Assembly: GCF_004023625.1 (NCBI RefSeq)
Contig: NZ_ML137714.1
Location: 131,218-195,217, forward strand
Origin: Streptomyces cavernae
GTDB taxonomy: Bacteria > Actinomycetota > Actinomycetes > Streptomycetales > Streptomycetaceae
Reading direction: 5' to 3'
DNA length: 64,000 nt
Position numbers and translations under genes: made by a program. Of this stretch, positions 47,026 through 54,347 are shown piece by piece (within the stretch, counting starts at the first letter, position 1; each line of letters opens with the position of its first letter). The notes beneath the pieces are model-generated. The model saw only the letters and a program-made list of their open reading frames with translations. It did no database searches and was not told the DNA's origin.

Positions 47026-47229
47026 AGGGGTCCTTTCACTATGAGCGTCCGATCAGGTCGCGTGGTCCGGTGCCGTGCATCGCAAGGCGCCGGAAGGTCC
47101 TCGTAGCGGAGCTACTAGGACCTTTTGGCAACGCGGCGATGGGGGTGCCCCCTGCTCGAGCGCAGCCGAGAGCTTGGGGGAGCGGTGCCAGACCACGCGA
47201 CCCGGGCGGGCATAGTGAAAGAACCCCTT
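47026..47229. mobile_element. Fold-back (MITE-like) palindromic element
   Basis: A ~204-base element whose ends are inverted repeats: AGGGGTCCTTTCACTATG (47026-47043) matches the complement of 47212-47229 at 17 of 18 bases, and GGTCGCGTGGTCCGGTGCCG matches further in at 17 of 20. Inside are a hairpin AAGGTCCT-GTAGC/GCTAC-AGGACCTTTT (47094-47126) and the widespread Streptomyces palindrome CCCCCTGCTCGAGCG...CGAGAGCTTGGGGG (47140-47181). It has no coding capacity. It may be a mobile miniature element or a composite of extragenic palindromes. Confidence 0.7.
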
Positions 47230-47339
47230 ACGCCGCCCCGCGCCACCGTGCCGACTGTGCCACGCCATGACACCGTTGCCCCCGCGCCACCGTTGCCCCC
47301 GCGCCCCCGCGCCACCGTGCCGACCCATGCGGTGCCCTT

Positions 47340-47502
47340 CGCGCCAACCGCACTGACCCGCGCGCAACATCAGCCCGATCCCCACCACGATCAGTCCGGC
47401 CGCCACGACCCTGGACGCCCCGAAGCGCTCCCGGAAGAAGACCGCTCCGATCGCCGCACCGACGATGATCGACATGAAGGTGCTGGGAGGCTTTCGCAGT
47501 GT
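47340..47502 (-). pseudogene. Remnant of a DMT (EamA-like) transporter, C-terminal end only
   Basis: Minus-strand translation of 47356-47502 gives TLRKPPSTFMSIIVGAAIGA, then FFRERFGASRVVAAGLIVVGIGLML, the last two membrane helices typical of drug/metabolite transporters. Nothing upstream in the frame resembles the rest of the family, and the sequence passes at once into the promoter side of the hydrolase gene. The downstream end runs into CGCCACCGTGCC repeats. It is a truncated gene; see the matching fragment at 50208-50489. Confidence 0.7.
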
Positions 47503-47587
47503 CGAAAGCAGATCAAGGCGGTGCCTGATGGCCGGCCACGGTCCGGAGCTAATCACTGGCCCGGCACCGACCTGAGGAGCATGCGAA

Positions 47588-48286
47588 TTGACCTCCGTGG
47601 TGCTTGTTCACGGCCTGTATCACCGTCCCGAGCACTTCGCCATGGTGGCAGAACGCTTACGGACCGCAGGAACCGAGGTGGTCGTTCCCGAGCTCCACCA
47701 GGGCTCGCTGGCCGCTGACACCGCCTCGGTCCAGGCAGCCGTCGACGCGCTGCAGGAGCCTCCGATTGTGCTCGGTCACTCCTACGGCGGGTCAGTGATC
47801 ACCGGGTTGCGCGGAGCGGGACACCTGGTCTATCTGGCAGCCTTCGTACCGGATGCCGGCGAGAGCTCAGCCGGTCTGGGTGGGGCGTCCCCGCAGCTGC
47901 AGAACGCGATCAACCCTGAGCCCGACGGATCGACCAGCCTGCATCCCGGCCGGGCTGTCGACACCTTCTACGGCGACTGTCCCGAACCTCTCGCCGCCTG
48001 GGCGGTTGGCCTGCTGCGTGCGCAAGCCCCCGGTTGCGGGCGAGGCGTCCCAGAGCACCACAGTTGGAAGGACGCTGCCTCCACCTACGTCGTTTGCGCA
48101 CGGGACCGGGCCATCGACCCGGTCCTGCAACGGAAGATGGCCTTGCGCTGTACCAGCGTGCGCGAGTGGCAGACGGGCCACTCCCCGTTCGTAGGACAGC
48201 CCGATCTCATCGTTGAACTCCTGCAGGAACTGCTCGCCAGCAACATCCCGCGCAGGCGAGATGAAGGAGTCACAACCACGCGTTGA
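47588..48286 (+). CDS. Alpha/beta hydrolase (EstC/pyrethroid-esterase-like)
   Basis: The 232-residue hydrolase has the oxyanion-hole VLVHGLYHRPEHF at the N-terminus, the nucleophile elbow VLGHSYGGSVI (Ser about 62), and the C-terminal catalytic His in WQTGHSPFVGQPD. It belongs to the short esterase group that includes salicylate and polyneuridine esterase-like enzymes. The start is TTG 47588, 8 bases after GGAG; an ATG at 47581 is in another frame. It is the first gene of a three-gene island between two transporter remnants. Base composition is slightly less GC-rich than the neighbours. Confidence 0.85.
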   Translation: MTSVVLVHGLYHRPEHFAMVAERLRTAGTEVVVPELHQGSLAADTASVQAAVDALQEPPIVLGHSYGGSVITGLRGAGHLVYLAAFVPDAGESSAGLGGASPQLQNAINPEPDGSTSLHPGRAVDTFYGDCPEPLAAWAVGLLRAQAPGCGRGVPEHHSWKDAASTYVVCARDRAIDPVLQRKMALRCTSVREWQTGHSPFVGQPDLIVELLQELLASNIPRRRDEGVTTTR

Positions 48287-48368
48287 CGGCTGCGATGAGG
48301 GCGGTGGCTTCGTAGCGGACGGTGAGCTGTTGATCACGAACAGAGGCTCGTGTTCGGGCTCGGCTGGG

Positions 48369-49205
48369 TCAGGGTTTCCCGGCACCCGGTGCTGGTGCCG
48401 GGAACGCCAGGACCCGACCGCTGGGTTGCCGAGACTCGGGTCCGCCCCAGGCCTGGCCGACGACGAACAGGCGGGGGGCGTCCCCGCGGCTGAGCGTGCA
48501 GGCGAAGGCGCCGCGATCGAGGTCGACGGTGGCGAGCACCTCACCGCCCTCGCGCAGGCGAACGCAGTGCTGGTTGCCGACGTCGGCGTACCAGACGGCG
48601 CCTTCGACATCCATGCAGATCCCGTCCGGGTGGTCGCCAGGTGTCTCCGCCCACACGCGACGGTTACCGAGGCCGCCGTGGCTGCCGATGTCATAGGCGG
48701 TGAGCCGGTTCGCATACGACTCAGCAACGATCAGCGTGGCACCATCCGGGCTGATCGCCATGCCGTTGGGGAACGCGAGGTCGTCGGCAACTTGACTGAC
48801 CTTGCCTTCCGGCGTGACCAGCACGATCAACCCCGGCGCGAACTCACCGTCGGGAAAGTCGAAACCGATGGTGTTGACATAGGCATTGCCCCGGTCGTCG
48901 ACCACGATGTCGTTCCACGGCTTCTCCGAGACCGTGGAAAGGTCGGCATGCTGGACGAGTGATCCGTCGGGTTCATGGCGCAGCAGCCGTCGTCGTGCCG
49001 AGTCCACGACGAGCAGTCGACCGTCAGGGAGGAAGTCGATGCACATCGGGAATGACGGGACGGTTACGACTACCTCGTGGTGGCCGTCGACGTCAAGCGC
49101 GATCACCTGGTTCGCACCCCAGTCGGAGAACCAGAGTCGCTCGTTGTGCCAGCGCGGTGACTCGCCGAACACGATGTTTTCCAGCAGGACTTCGGGTGCA
49201 CCCAT
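48369..49205 (-). CDS. SMP-30/gluconolactonase-like beta-propeller hydrolase
   Basis: The 278-residue six-bladed propeller with the SMP-30 metal site: Glu in FGESPRWHNERLWFSDW, Asn in AFPNGMAISPDG, Asp in HPDGICMDVEGAVWYAD. Members hydrolyse lactones or phosphotriesters. ATG 49205 gives MGAPEVLLEN; GTG 49208 just before it is possible. It is convergent with the hydrolase gene and divergent from the next gene. It belongs to the island bounded by transporter fragments. Confidence 0.88.
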   Translation of the reverse strand: MGAPEVLLENIVFGESPRWHNERLWFSDWGANQVIALDVDGHHEVVVTVPSFPMCIDFLPDGRLLVVDSARRRLLRHEPDGSLVQHADLSTVSEKPWNDIVVDDRGNAYVNTIGFDFPDGEFAPGLIVLVTPEGKVSQVADDLAFPNGMAISPDGATLIVAESYANRLTAYDIGSHGGLGNRRVWAETPGDHPDGICMDVEGAVWYADVGNQHCVRLREGGEVLATVDLDRGAFACTLSRGDAPRLFVVGQAWGGPESRQPSGRVLAFPAPAPGAGKP

Positions 49206-49434
49206 CACGCCTCTCCTCTCGCTTCCTACAGGGATGGACCTGCGCATGGACCAGAACTCATCGCGGTCCGCACCCGGATCGGAGCCAGGGCCGACGCGTC
49301 TGCGACTGCAAGACGCAGCAGGTTGAGCGCATGCTCGGGGTCCAGCCCTCTGACCAGCGCGGTTATTGCTGTGTCAACAGCGCCTGACCGAGATCCGCTG
49401 CTGCACCAGATTCTTGTCGCGTACCTTGATCGGC

Positions 49435-50118
49435 ATGGATCAGGGACGGGTGGTTGAAGCGTTACGTCTTGAGGCCGGAGAGCTCGCGCGGGCGATGACC
49501 GGGGTGTCGGCGGTCGAGTGGCGTCTGCCGACGCGGTGTACACCGTGGACGGTAAGTGACTTGCTGGCGCATGTCCGGGTGGTGATTGCCTGGCTGCCGG
49601 GCATGCTGGCCGCACCGGCGCCAACCCGTGCCGAGGTCACGGCAGTGGAGTACTACCGGCCCGATGACCGTTTCGCTCCGGACGCCAACGCGGCTCGGAT
49701 CGCTCTGGCCCAACAGCACTCGGCCGGACAACTCAGCGGTGCCGTGCTCGCCGACGACTTCATCGCCACCTGGCAACAGGTGGACCGACTGTGCCGCGCC
49801 GAGCCCGAAGGGCGTGTGGTACGCACCCGGCACGGTGATCCGATGCTCCTGTCGGAGTTCCTGCTGACGCGCGTGGTGGAGGTCGCCGTGCACGGCCTGG
49901 ACCTGGCCGACGCCCTGGGGCGCGAGCCGTGGCTGACTTCCCAGGCTGCGGATTTGGTGCAGGACCTTCTGCTCGGCCCGGATGGGGCACCGGCACTGGA
50001 GAAGCTGGGATGGGGGCAGCTTCGCTTCCTGCGCAAGGCGACGGGTCGCGAGCCGATCACCGAGGAGGAAGCATCCGACGTCAGCCGCCTGGGCATCCGA
50101 TGGCTCACGCTGGGTTGA
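49435..50118 (+). CDS. Maleylpyruvate isomerase N-terminal (DinB-like) domain protein
   Basis: The 227-residue protein has the DinB/MDMPI four-helix fold: RLPTRCTPWTVSDLLAHVRVVIAWLPGML at the N-terminus with the metal His in DLLAHV, and LTRVVEVAVHGLDLADALG later with the second His. Such proteins use mycothiol as cofactor in actinobacteria (family knowledge). ATG 49435 follows a short AT-rich promoter-like stretch. The exact reaction is unknown. Last gene of the three-gene island. Confidence 0.83.
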   Translation: MDQGRVVEALRLEAGELARAMTGVSAVEWRLPTRCTPWTVSDLLAHVRVVIAWLPGMLAAPAPTRAEVTAVEYYRPDDRFAPDANAARIALAQQHSAGQLSGAVLADDFIATWQQVDRLCRAEPEGRVVRTRHGDPMLLSEFLLTRVVEVAVHGLDLADALGREPWLTSQAADLVQDLLLGPDGAPALEKLGWGQLRFLRKATGREPITEEEASDVSRLGIRWLTLG

Positions 50119-50207
50119 GAAGGCCGCCAACTGACCTCAGCGAGACGGCAGATCTCGACACTCTCTTACGGCACGTGACGAGGCCTAGGCGCACAGAAGT
50201 GCCCCCT

Positions 50208-50489
50208 TCACTCCTCTGACCAGCGGCCGCGCAGCCCCCACAGGGCGACACCCGTCAGCCCCGCACAGCTCAGCGCGATCCCTGCCGCCGCCCAGCCGTC
50301 CGGCACCTCCTGTGCGAACACCGCCGCCAGTACCGGCCACGAACGGGACCATGGCCGGCCCGATCAGCTTCCCGCCGCCCGCGATCAGCGTGAAGCCGAC
50401 CAGCTTGTCCGTGATGCGGTGGGCGATCGCGTTCCAGCTGGCGTGGGTGACCGCCGCGAGCAGCCCGCGGCGGTGACGGCGGGCGTCAA
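50208..50489 (-). pseudogene. Broken DMT-family transporter gene (internal deletion and frameshifts)
   Basis: The TTG at 50489 overlaps the ybaK stop and begins LTPAVTAAG. A shift then gives LLAAVTHASWNAIAHRITDK and VGFTLIAGGGKLIGPAMVPF, the first two helices of a DMT transporter. A second shift then leads directly to PVLAAVFAQEVPDGWAAAGI, then ALSCAGLTGVALWGLR, which reads like the last helices, followed by a stop at 50208. Some 200 central residues are missing. It is thus an internally deleted, frameshifted gene that was once coupled to ybaK. Confidence 0.72.
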
Positions 50490-50989
50490 CGCGCTTGCTC
50501 GCGCACGTCCACCAGGGTGCCGCCCGCGTGGGCGACGAGCGTCTTCGGGTCCATGGGGAAGACCGTGTGCGGGTTGCCCGCCGCGGCCCACACCGTGTCG
50601 TGGTCGAGCAGCGAACGGTCGGCGAGCACACGGGTCCTCGTACGGTGCCCGAAGGGCGGGACGCCGCCGATGGCGTACCCCGTGGTCTCCCGCACGACGT
50701 CCACGGCGGCCCGCGTGACCTTCTCGGCGCCCAACTCGCGCCGTACGAGCTCGACATCGACGCGGGACGCACCGTCCATGAGGACGAGTACCGGCACCCG
50801 GTCCGCGGCGAACACCAGCGACTTGCAGATCTGGCTCAGCTCGCAGCCGATCGCGGCGGCGGCTTCGGCGGCGGTGCGCGTGGCCTCCGGGAAGCGCCGG
50901 ATCCGCGGGATCAGCTCTGCCAGGCCCAGTTCACGCAGGGCCTCGGCGAAACGGGGGTTGGCTCCGTAGTCCTCGTCGGCGATCGTCAT
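50486..50989 (-). CDS. ybaK: YbaK/EbsC-family aminoacyl-tRNA deacylase
   Basis: Trans-editing protein that hydrolyses mischarged tRNA (Cys/Ala-tRNAPro type). The 167 residues include AAAIGCELSQICKSLVFAADRVPVLVLMDG with the conserved Lys in the substrate pocket, then VTRAAVDVVRETTGYAIGGVPPFGH (GxxxGGxPPxGH motif) and AAAGNPHTVFPMDPKTL. Length is normal. ATG 50989. Its stop touches the start of the broken transporter gene. Confidence 0.93.
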   Translation of the reverse strand: MTIADEDYGANPRFAEALRELGLAELIPRIRRFPEATRTAAEAAAAIGCELSQICKSLVFAADRVPVLVLMDGASRVDVELVRRELGAEKVTRAAVDVVRETTGYAIGGVPPFGHRTRTRVLADRSLLDHDTVWAAAGNPHTVFPMDPKTLVAHAGGTLVDVREQAR

Positions 50990-51040
50990 GCCCGCACGCT
51001 AGCGGTACGTGTACGGGGCATGCGACCGGGTTACCCCACG

Positions 51041-51086
51041 GGAGGGACGGTCTCGGCGGCTGAGTGGCCGCCGAGACCGTCCCTCC
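51041..51086 (-). terminator. Terminator downstream of the MMPL gene
   Basis: A perfect 20-base inverted repeat: GGAGGGACGGTCTCGGCGGC (51041-51060), loop TGAGTG, and its complement 51067-51086. It lies 33 bases 3' of the MMPL stop on the minus strand and about 50 bases upstream of the ybaK start. Confidence 0.88.
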
Positions 51087-51118
51087 CTGCCGCTTCCGCG
51101 GTGTGGGCGGCGCGTCTC

Positions 51119-53404
51119 TCAGACCCGTACCAGCTCCCGGTCCTCGTCCGGCCCGGAGTCCCCGTTCGAGGAGATCGAGGAGTCCGAAAAGTCCGAGGAG
51201 TCCGAGGAGTTCGGCTCCTCGTCCCGCGCACGCAGCCCCTCACCCTCCACGTCCACGTTCGGCAGCGCCCGGTCCAGCCACTTCGGCAGCCACCAGGCCT
51301 TCTTGCCGAGCAGGGCCAGGACGGCCGGGACGATCGCCATGCGGACCACGAAGGCGTCGAAGAAGACCGCGATCGCGAGGCCGAAGCCGATCATCTTCAC
51401 CATCGACTCGCTGGACCCGATGAAGCCGGCGAAGACGGCCATCATGATGATCGCGGCGGCGGCGACGACCCGGGCACCGTGCTGGAAGCCGGTCACGATC
51501 GACTGTCCGGAACTCTCGCCGTGGACGTGCGCCTCGCGCATCCGGGTCACCAGGAACACCTCGTAGTCCATGGCGAGACCGAAGACCACACCGACCATGA
51601 AGATCGGCATCATGGACATGATCGGGCCGGTCTCCTCGACGCCCAGCAGACCCGACAGCCAGCCCCACTGGAAGACCGCCACGACCGCGCCCAGCGCCGC
51701 CAGCACGCTGAGCAGGAAGCCGAGAGCCGCCTTCAGCGGGACCAGGATCGAGCGGAAGACCACGATGAGGAGCAGGAAGGCGAGGCCCACCACCAGCGCG
51801 AGGTACGGGATCAGCGCGTCGTTGAGCTTCTGCGAGAAGTCGATGTTCATCGCCGTCGTACCGGTGACCAGGACTTCACCGTCGCTGCCGGCCTTGACCT
51901 CGCCGCTGTTGTCCCGGATCGCGTGCACGAGGTCCTCGGTCTTCGTCGAGGACGGCTTGGAGTCCGGGACCACGGTGATCATCGCGGTGTCGCCGGCCTT
52001 GTTGAAGGTCGCCGGACTCACCGAGACGACGTCGTCCAGGCCCTTGATCTTGTCGGCCACGTCGGTGGCGGCGGCCTTCGGGGTGTCACTGTCCTTCGCG
52101 TCGACCACGACCAGGAGCGGCCCGTTGAAGCCGGGCCCGAAGCCCTCGGAGAGCAGGTCGTACGCCCGGCGCTGGGTGGTGGACGTCGGCTGCGAACCGT
52201 CGTCGGGCAGGCCCAGCTCCAGCGAGCCGACCGGCAGGGCCGCAGCGCCCAGTCCCACGACGCCCAGCAGCAGAACGGCGACCGGCCTGCGGACGACGAA
52301 ACGTGCCCAGCGGGTGCCCATGTTCGGCTTCGCCTCGGCACCCTCCGCCTGCTTCGTCCTCTTCCGGCTTCCGCCGAGCAGCTTGCCCTTCTCACCGACC
52401 GGGCGCACCTTGCGGCCCGCGTAGCCGAGCAGCGCCGGGACCATGGTGAGCGCGATCAGGACGGCGACGGAAACGGTGCCCGCGGCGGCGATGCCCATCT
52501 TGGTCAGCATCGGGACGTTGACGACGGCCAGGCCGGCCAGGGCGATCACCACGGTGAGTCCGGCGAAGACCACCGCCGAGCCCGCCGTGCCGACGGCCCG
52601 TCCGATCGCCTCCTGCCGCGCCCTGCCCTCGGCCAGTTCGGAGCGGTAGCGGGAGACGATGAAGAGCGCGTAGTCGATGCCGACCGCGAGGCCGATCATC
52701 GCCGCGAGCGTGGAAGTGGTGGAGCCGAGGTCGAGCGCGCCGGCGAGGGCCGTGATGGTCGCGACGCCGATGCCCACGCCGATCACCGCGGTCAGCAGCG
52801 GCAGCCCGGCCGCGACCAGCGAACCCAGGGTGATGACGAGGACGACAGCGGCCACCGCGATGCCGATGGCCTCGGTTGCGCCGGACTCCGCCGGCGCCTG
52901 GAGCGCGTCACCGCCGACCTCGACCGTCAACCCGCTGTCACGGGCCTCCTGCGCCACGTCCTCGAGGGCCTCCCTGGAGGAGTCCTCCAGTTCGATGCCG
53001 GCGACCTTGTACGTGACCTGCGCGTACGCGATCGTCCCGTCCTTGCTGAGGGACTTCGTCGCGTACGGGTCGGTGACGGAGACGACCTCCGAGCCGTCGC
53101 CGAGTTCCTTGACCGCGTCCTTGACGGCCGCCTCGTTGTCGGCGTCCGTCATCTTCTGACCGTCGGGGGCCTTGAAGACGACGCGGGCGGTGGCGCCGTC
53201 CGCAGTCATGCCGGGGAAACGCTTTTCCAGCAGGTCGAAGGACTTCTGTGCCTCGGTGCCGGGGATCGAGAAGGAGGAGGAGCCCGCCGCCGGCGCGCTC
53301 GCGGCGCCGACGCCCGCGAGAGCGAGCAGCGCCACCCATATCAGTACGACGAAGTGCCGTCGCCGGAAGGCGAACCGGCCGAGTTTGTAGAGGAACGTGG
53401 CCAC
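51119..53404 (-). CDS. MMPL-family (RND-like) membrane transporter
   Basis: The 761-residue protein has about twelve membrane segments in two halves. The first half has a helix at 15-35, a large periplasmic loop (about 45-170), then five helices including GLAVGIDYALFIVSRYRSEL with the conserved Asp/Tyr pair of the proton relay. The second half repeats this, with LAMDYEVFLVTRMREAHV. MMPL proteins export lipids, polyketides or drugs. The C-terminal tail is Ser/Asp-rich (SSDSSDFSDSS). ATG or GTG at 53404 gives MATFLYKLGRFAFRRR. A TetR gene lies 150 bases upstream in the same direction. Confidence 0.93.
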   Translation of the reverse strand: MATFLYKLGRFAFRRRHFVVLIWVALLALAGVGAASAPAAGSSSFSIPGTEAQKSFDLLEKRFPGMTADGATARVVFKAPDGQKMTDADNEAAVKDAVKELGDGSEVVSVTDPYATKSLSKDGTIAYAQVTYKVAGIELEDSSREALEDVAQEARDSGLTVEVGGDALQAPAESGATEAIGIAVAAVVLVITLGSLVAAGLPLLTAVIGVGIGVATITALAGALDLGSTTSTLAAMIGLAVGIDYALFIVSRYRSELAEGRARQEAIGRAVGTAGSAVVFAGLTVVIALAGLAVVNVPMLTKMGIAAAGTVSVAVLIALTMVPALLGYAGRKVRPVGEKGKLLGGSRKRTKQAEGAEAKPNMGTRWARFVVRRPVAVLLLGVVGLGAAALPVGSLELGLPDDGSQPTSTTQRRAYDLLSEGFGPGFNGPLLVVVDAKDSDTPKAAATDVADKIKGLDDVVSVSPATFNKAGDTAMITVVPDSKPSSTKTEDLVHAIRDNSGEVKAGSDGEVLVTGTTAMNIDFSQKLNDALIPYLALVVGLAFLLLIVVFRSILVPLKAALGFLLSVLAALGAVVAVFQWGWLSGLLGVEETGPIMSMMPIFMVGVVFGLAMDYEVFLVTRMREAHVHGESSGQSIVTGFQHGARVVAAAAIIMMAVFAGFIGSSESMVKMIGFGLAIAVFFDAFVVRMAIVPAVLALLGKKAWWLPKWLDRALPNVDVEGEGLRARDEEPNSSDSSDFSDSSISSNGDSGPDEDRELVRV

Positions 53405-53554
53405 GTGGGATAACTCCCGGTCAGGTCGTGGGTCTTCAGGGCAGGGGTGGTCGGCCCGTGTGCTCCGTGCATGGGGTGTGGTGGAGGCAGGGCTGACCGG
53501 CCCGACGACGTGAGCGGTCGCGTCAGGTGCTGAGGGGTGGTACGAGGGTTCGGC

Positions 53555-54154
53555 TCAGTCGGTCGACACGCCGAGGGCGGGGAGGATCACGGCGTTGACG
53601 TACGAAAGGAGGAACTCCTGCGTCGGCGGCATTTCGTCGAGCAGGGTCCGGACGGCGAAACCGCCGATCAGCATGTGCATCACGTAGTCGATCGCAGGGT
53701 TGTCCGCGCGGACTTCCCCCCGGTCGACGGCGCGCTGCATCACCCGGCGGAACTCCTCCATCTCGGGTTCGACCAGCAGTTCCTTGAAGGCCCGGAGCAG
53801 TTGCGGATCCGAGTGCACGGCCATGGCCAGCGCCCGCATCAGCGCGGAGTTCTGCTCCATGGCGCAGTCGTCCTCACGAGTCACCAGCGCGTGGAGGTCA
53901 CCGCGCAGGGATCCGGTGTCGACGTCGGCGATGCCCGGCTTGTTGTACCGCATGGCTCGGGCCACCAGCTCGGCCTTGCCGCCCCACTGGCGGTAGAGCG
54001 TGGCCTTGCTGGACCGGGTGCGCGCGGCCACGGCGTCCATGGTGAGGGCGTCGTAGCCGACCTCCCGGAGCAGATCGAGCACGGCCGCGTACAACTCGGC
54101 CTCACGCTCGGGCGTGATCCGGCTGCGTCGCGCCGTCGCGGCCTCAGCCATCAT
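53555..54154 (-). CDS. TetR-family regulator of the MMPL transporter
   Basis: The 199 residues have the HTH in ITPEREAELYAAVLDLLREVGYDALTMDAVAARTRSSKATLYRQW, then the usual helical ligand domain. It is encoded just upstream of the MMPL gene on the same strand, the common arrangement for a repressor of an exporter. A perfect 15-base palindrome 98 bases upstream of its start is a likely operator. It is divergent from the Tricorn gene, which may be co-regulated. Confidence 0.9.
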   Translation of the reverse strand: MMAEAATARRSRITPEREAELYAAVLDLLREVGYDALTMDAVAARTRSSKATLYRQWGGKAELVARAMRYNKPGIADVDTGSLRGDLHALVTREDDCAMEQNSALMRALAMAVHSDPQLLRAFKELLVEPEMEEFRRVMQRAVDRGEVRADNPAIDYVMHMLIGGFAVRTLLDEMPPTQEFLLSYVNAVILPALGVSTD

Positions 54155-54251
54155 CAGTCACCCATCCTTCGCTCCGGACGTCCCTTACTGGCGTACTGCC
54201 GTACTCGCGTACTGGCGGTACGCCCACGAAGATACCCCGCGAGCTATCGAA

Positions 54252-54266
54252 ACGAAACAGTTTCGT
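54252..54266. promoter_or_regulatory. Palindrome between the TetR and Tricorn genes
   Basis: ACGAAAC-A-GTTTCGT is a perfect seven-base inverted repeat in an AT-richer pocket of the 193-base divergent region. Just left of it (54187-54225) GTACTGGC-like octamers are repeated four to five times (GTACTGCC, GTACTCGC, GTACTGGC). The palindrome fits a TetR operator; the octamer repeats may be a second site. Confidence 0.65.
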
Positions 54267-54347
54267 ACGTGTCCTGTCTCACGGGCCACCGCTATGCGTT
54301 GGTTTGCGCAAGTTGCCGGGGTCCTTCCGGCGGAAAAACATGGATGA

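Noticed and set aside
47581..47718. ATG 47581 as the hydrolase start
   Set aside because: It opens a different frame; only TTG 47588 leads into the LVHGLYH and GHSYGG motifs.
50495..53413. A 972-codon plus-strand open frame over ybaK and the MMPL gene
   Set aside because: The opposite strand encodes two complete recognisable proteins; the frame has Arg/His/Asp-rich meaningless content.
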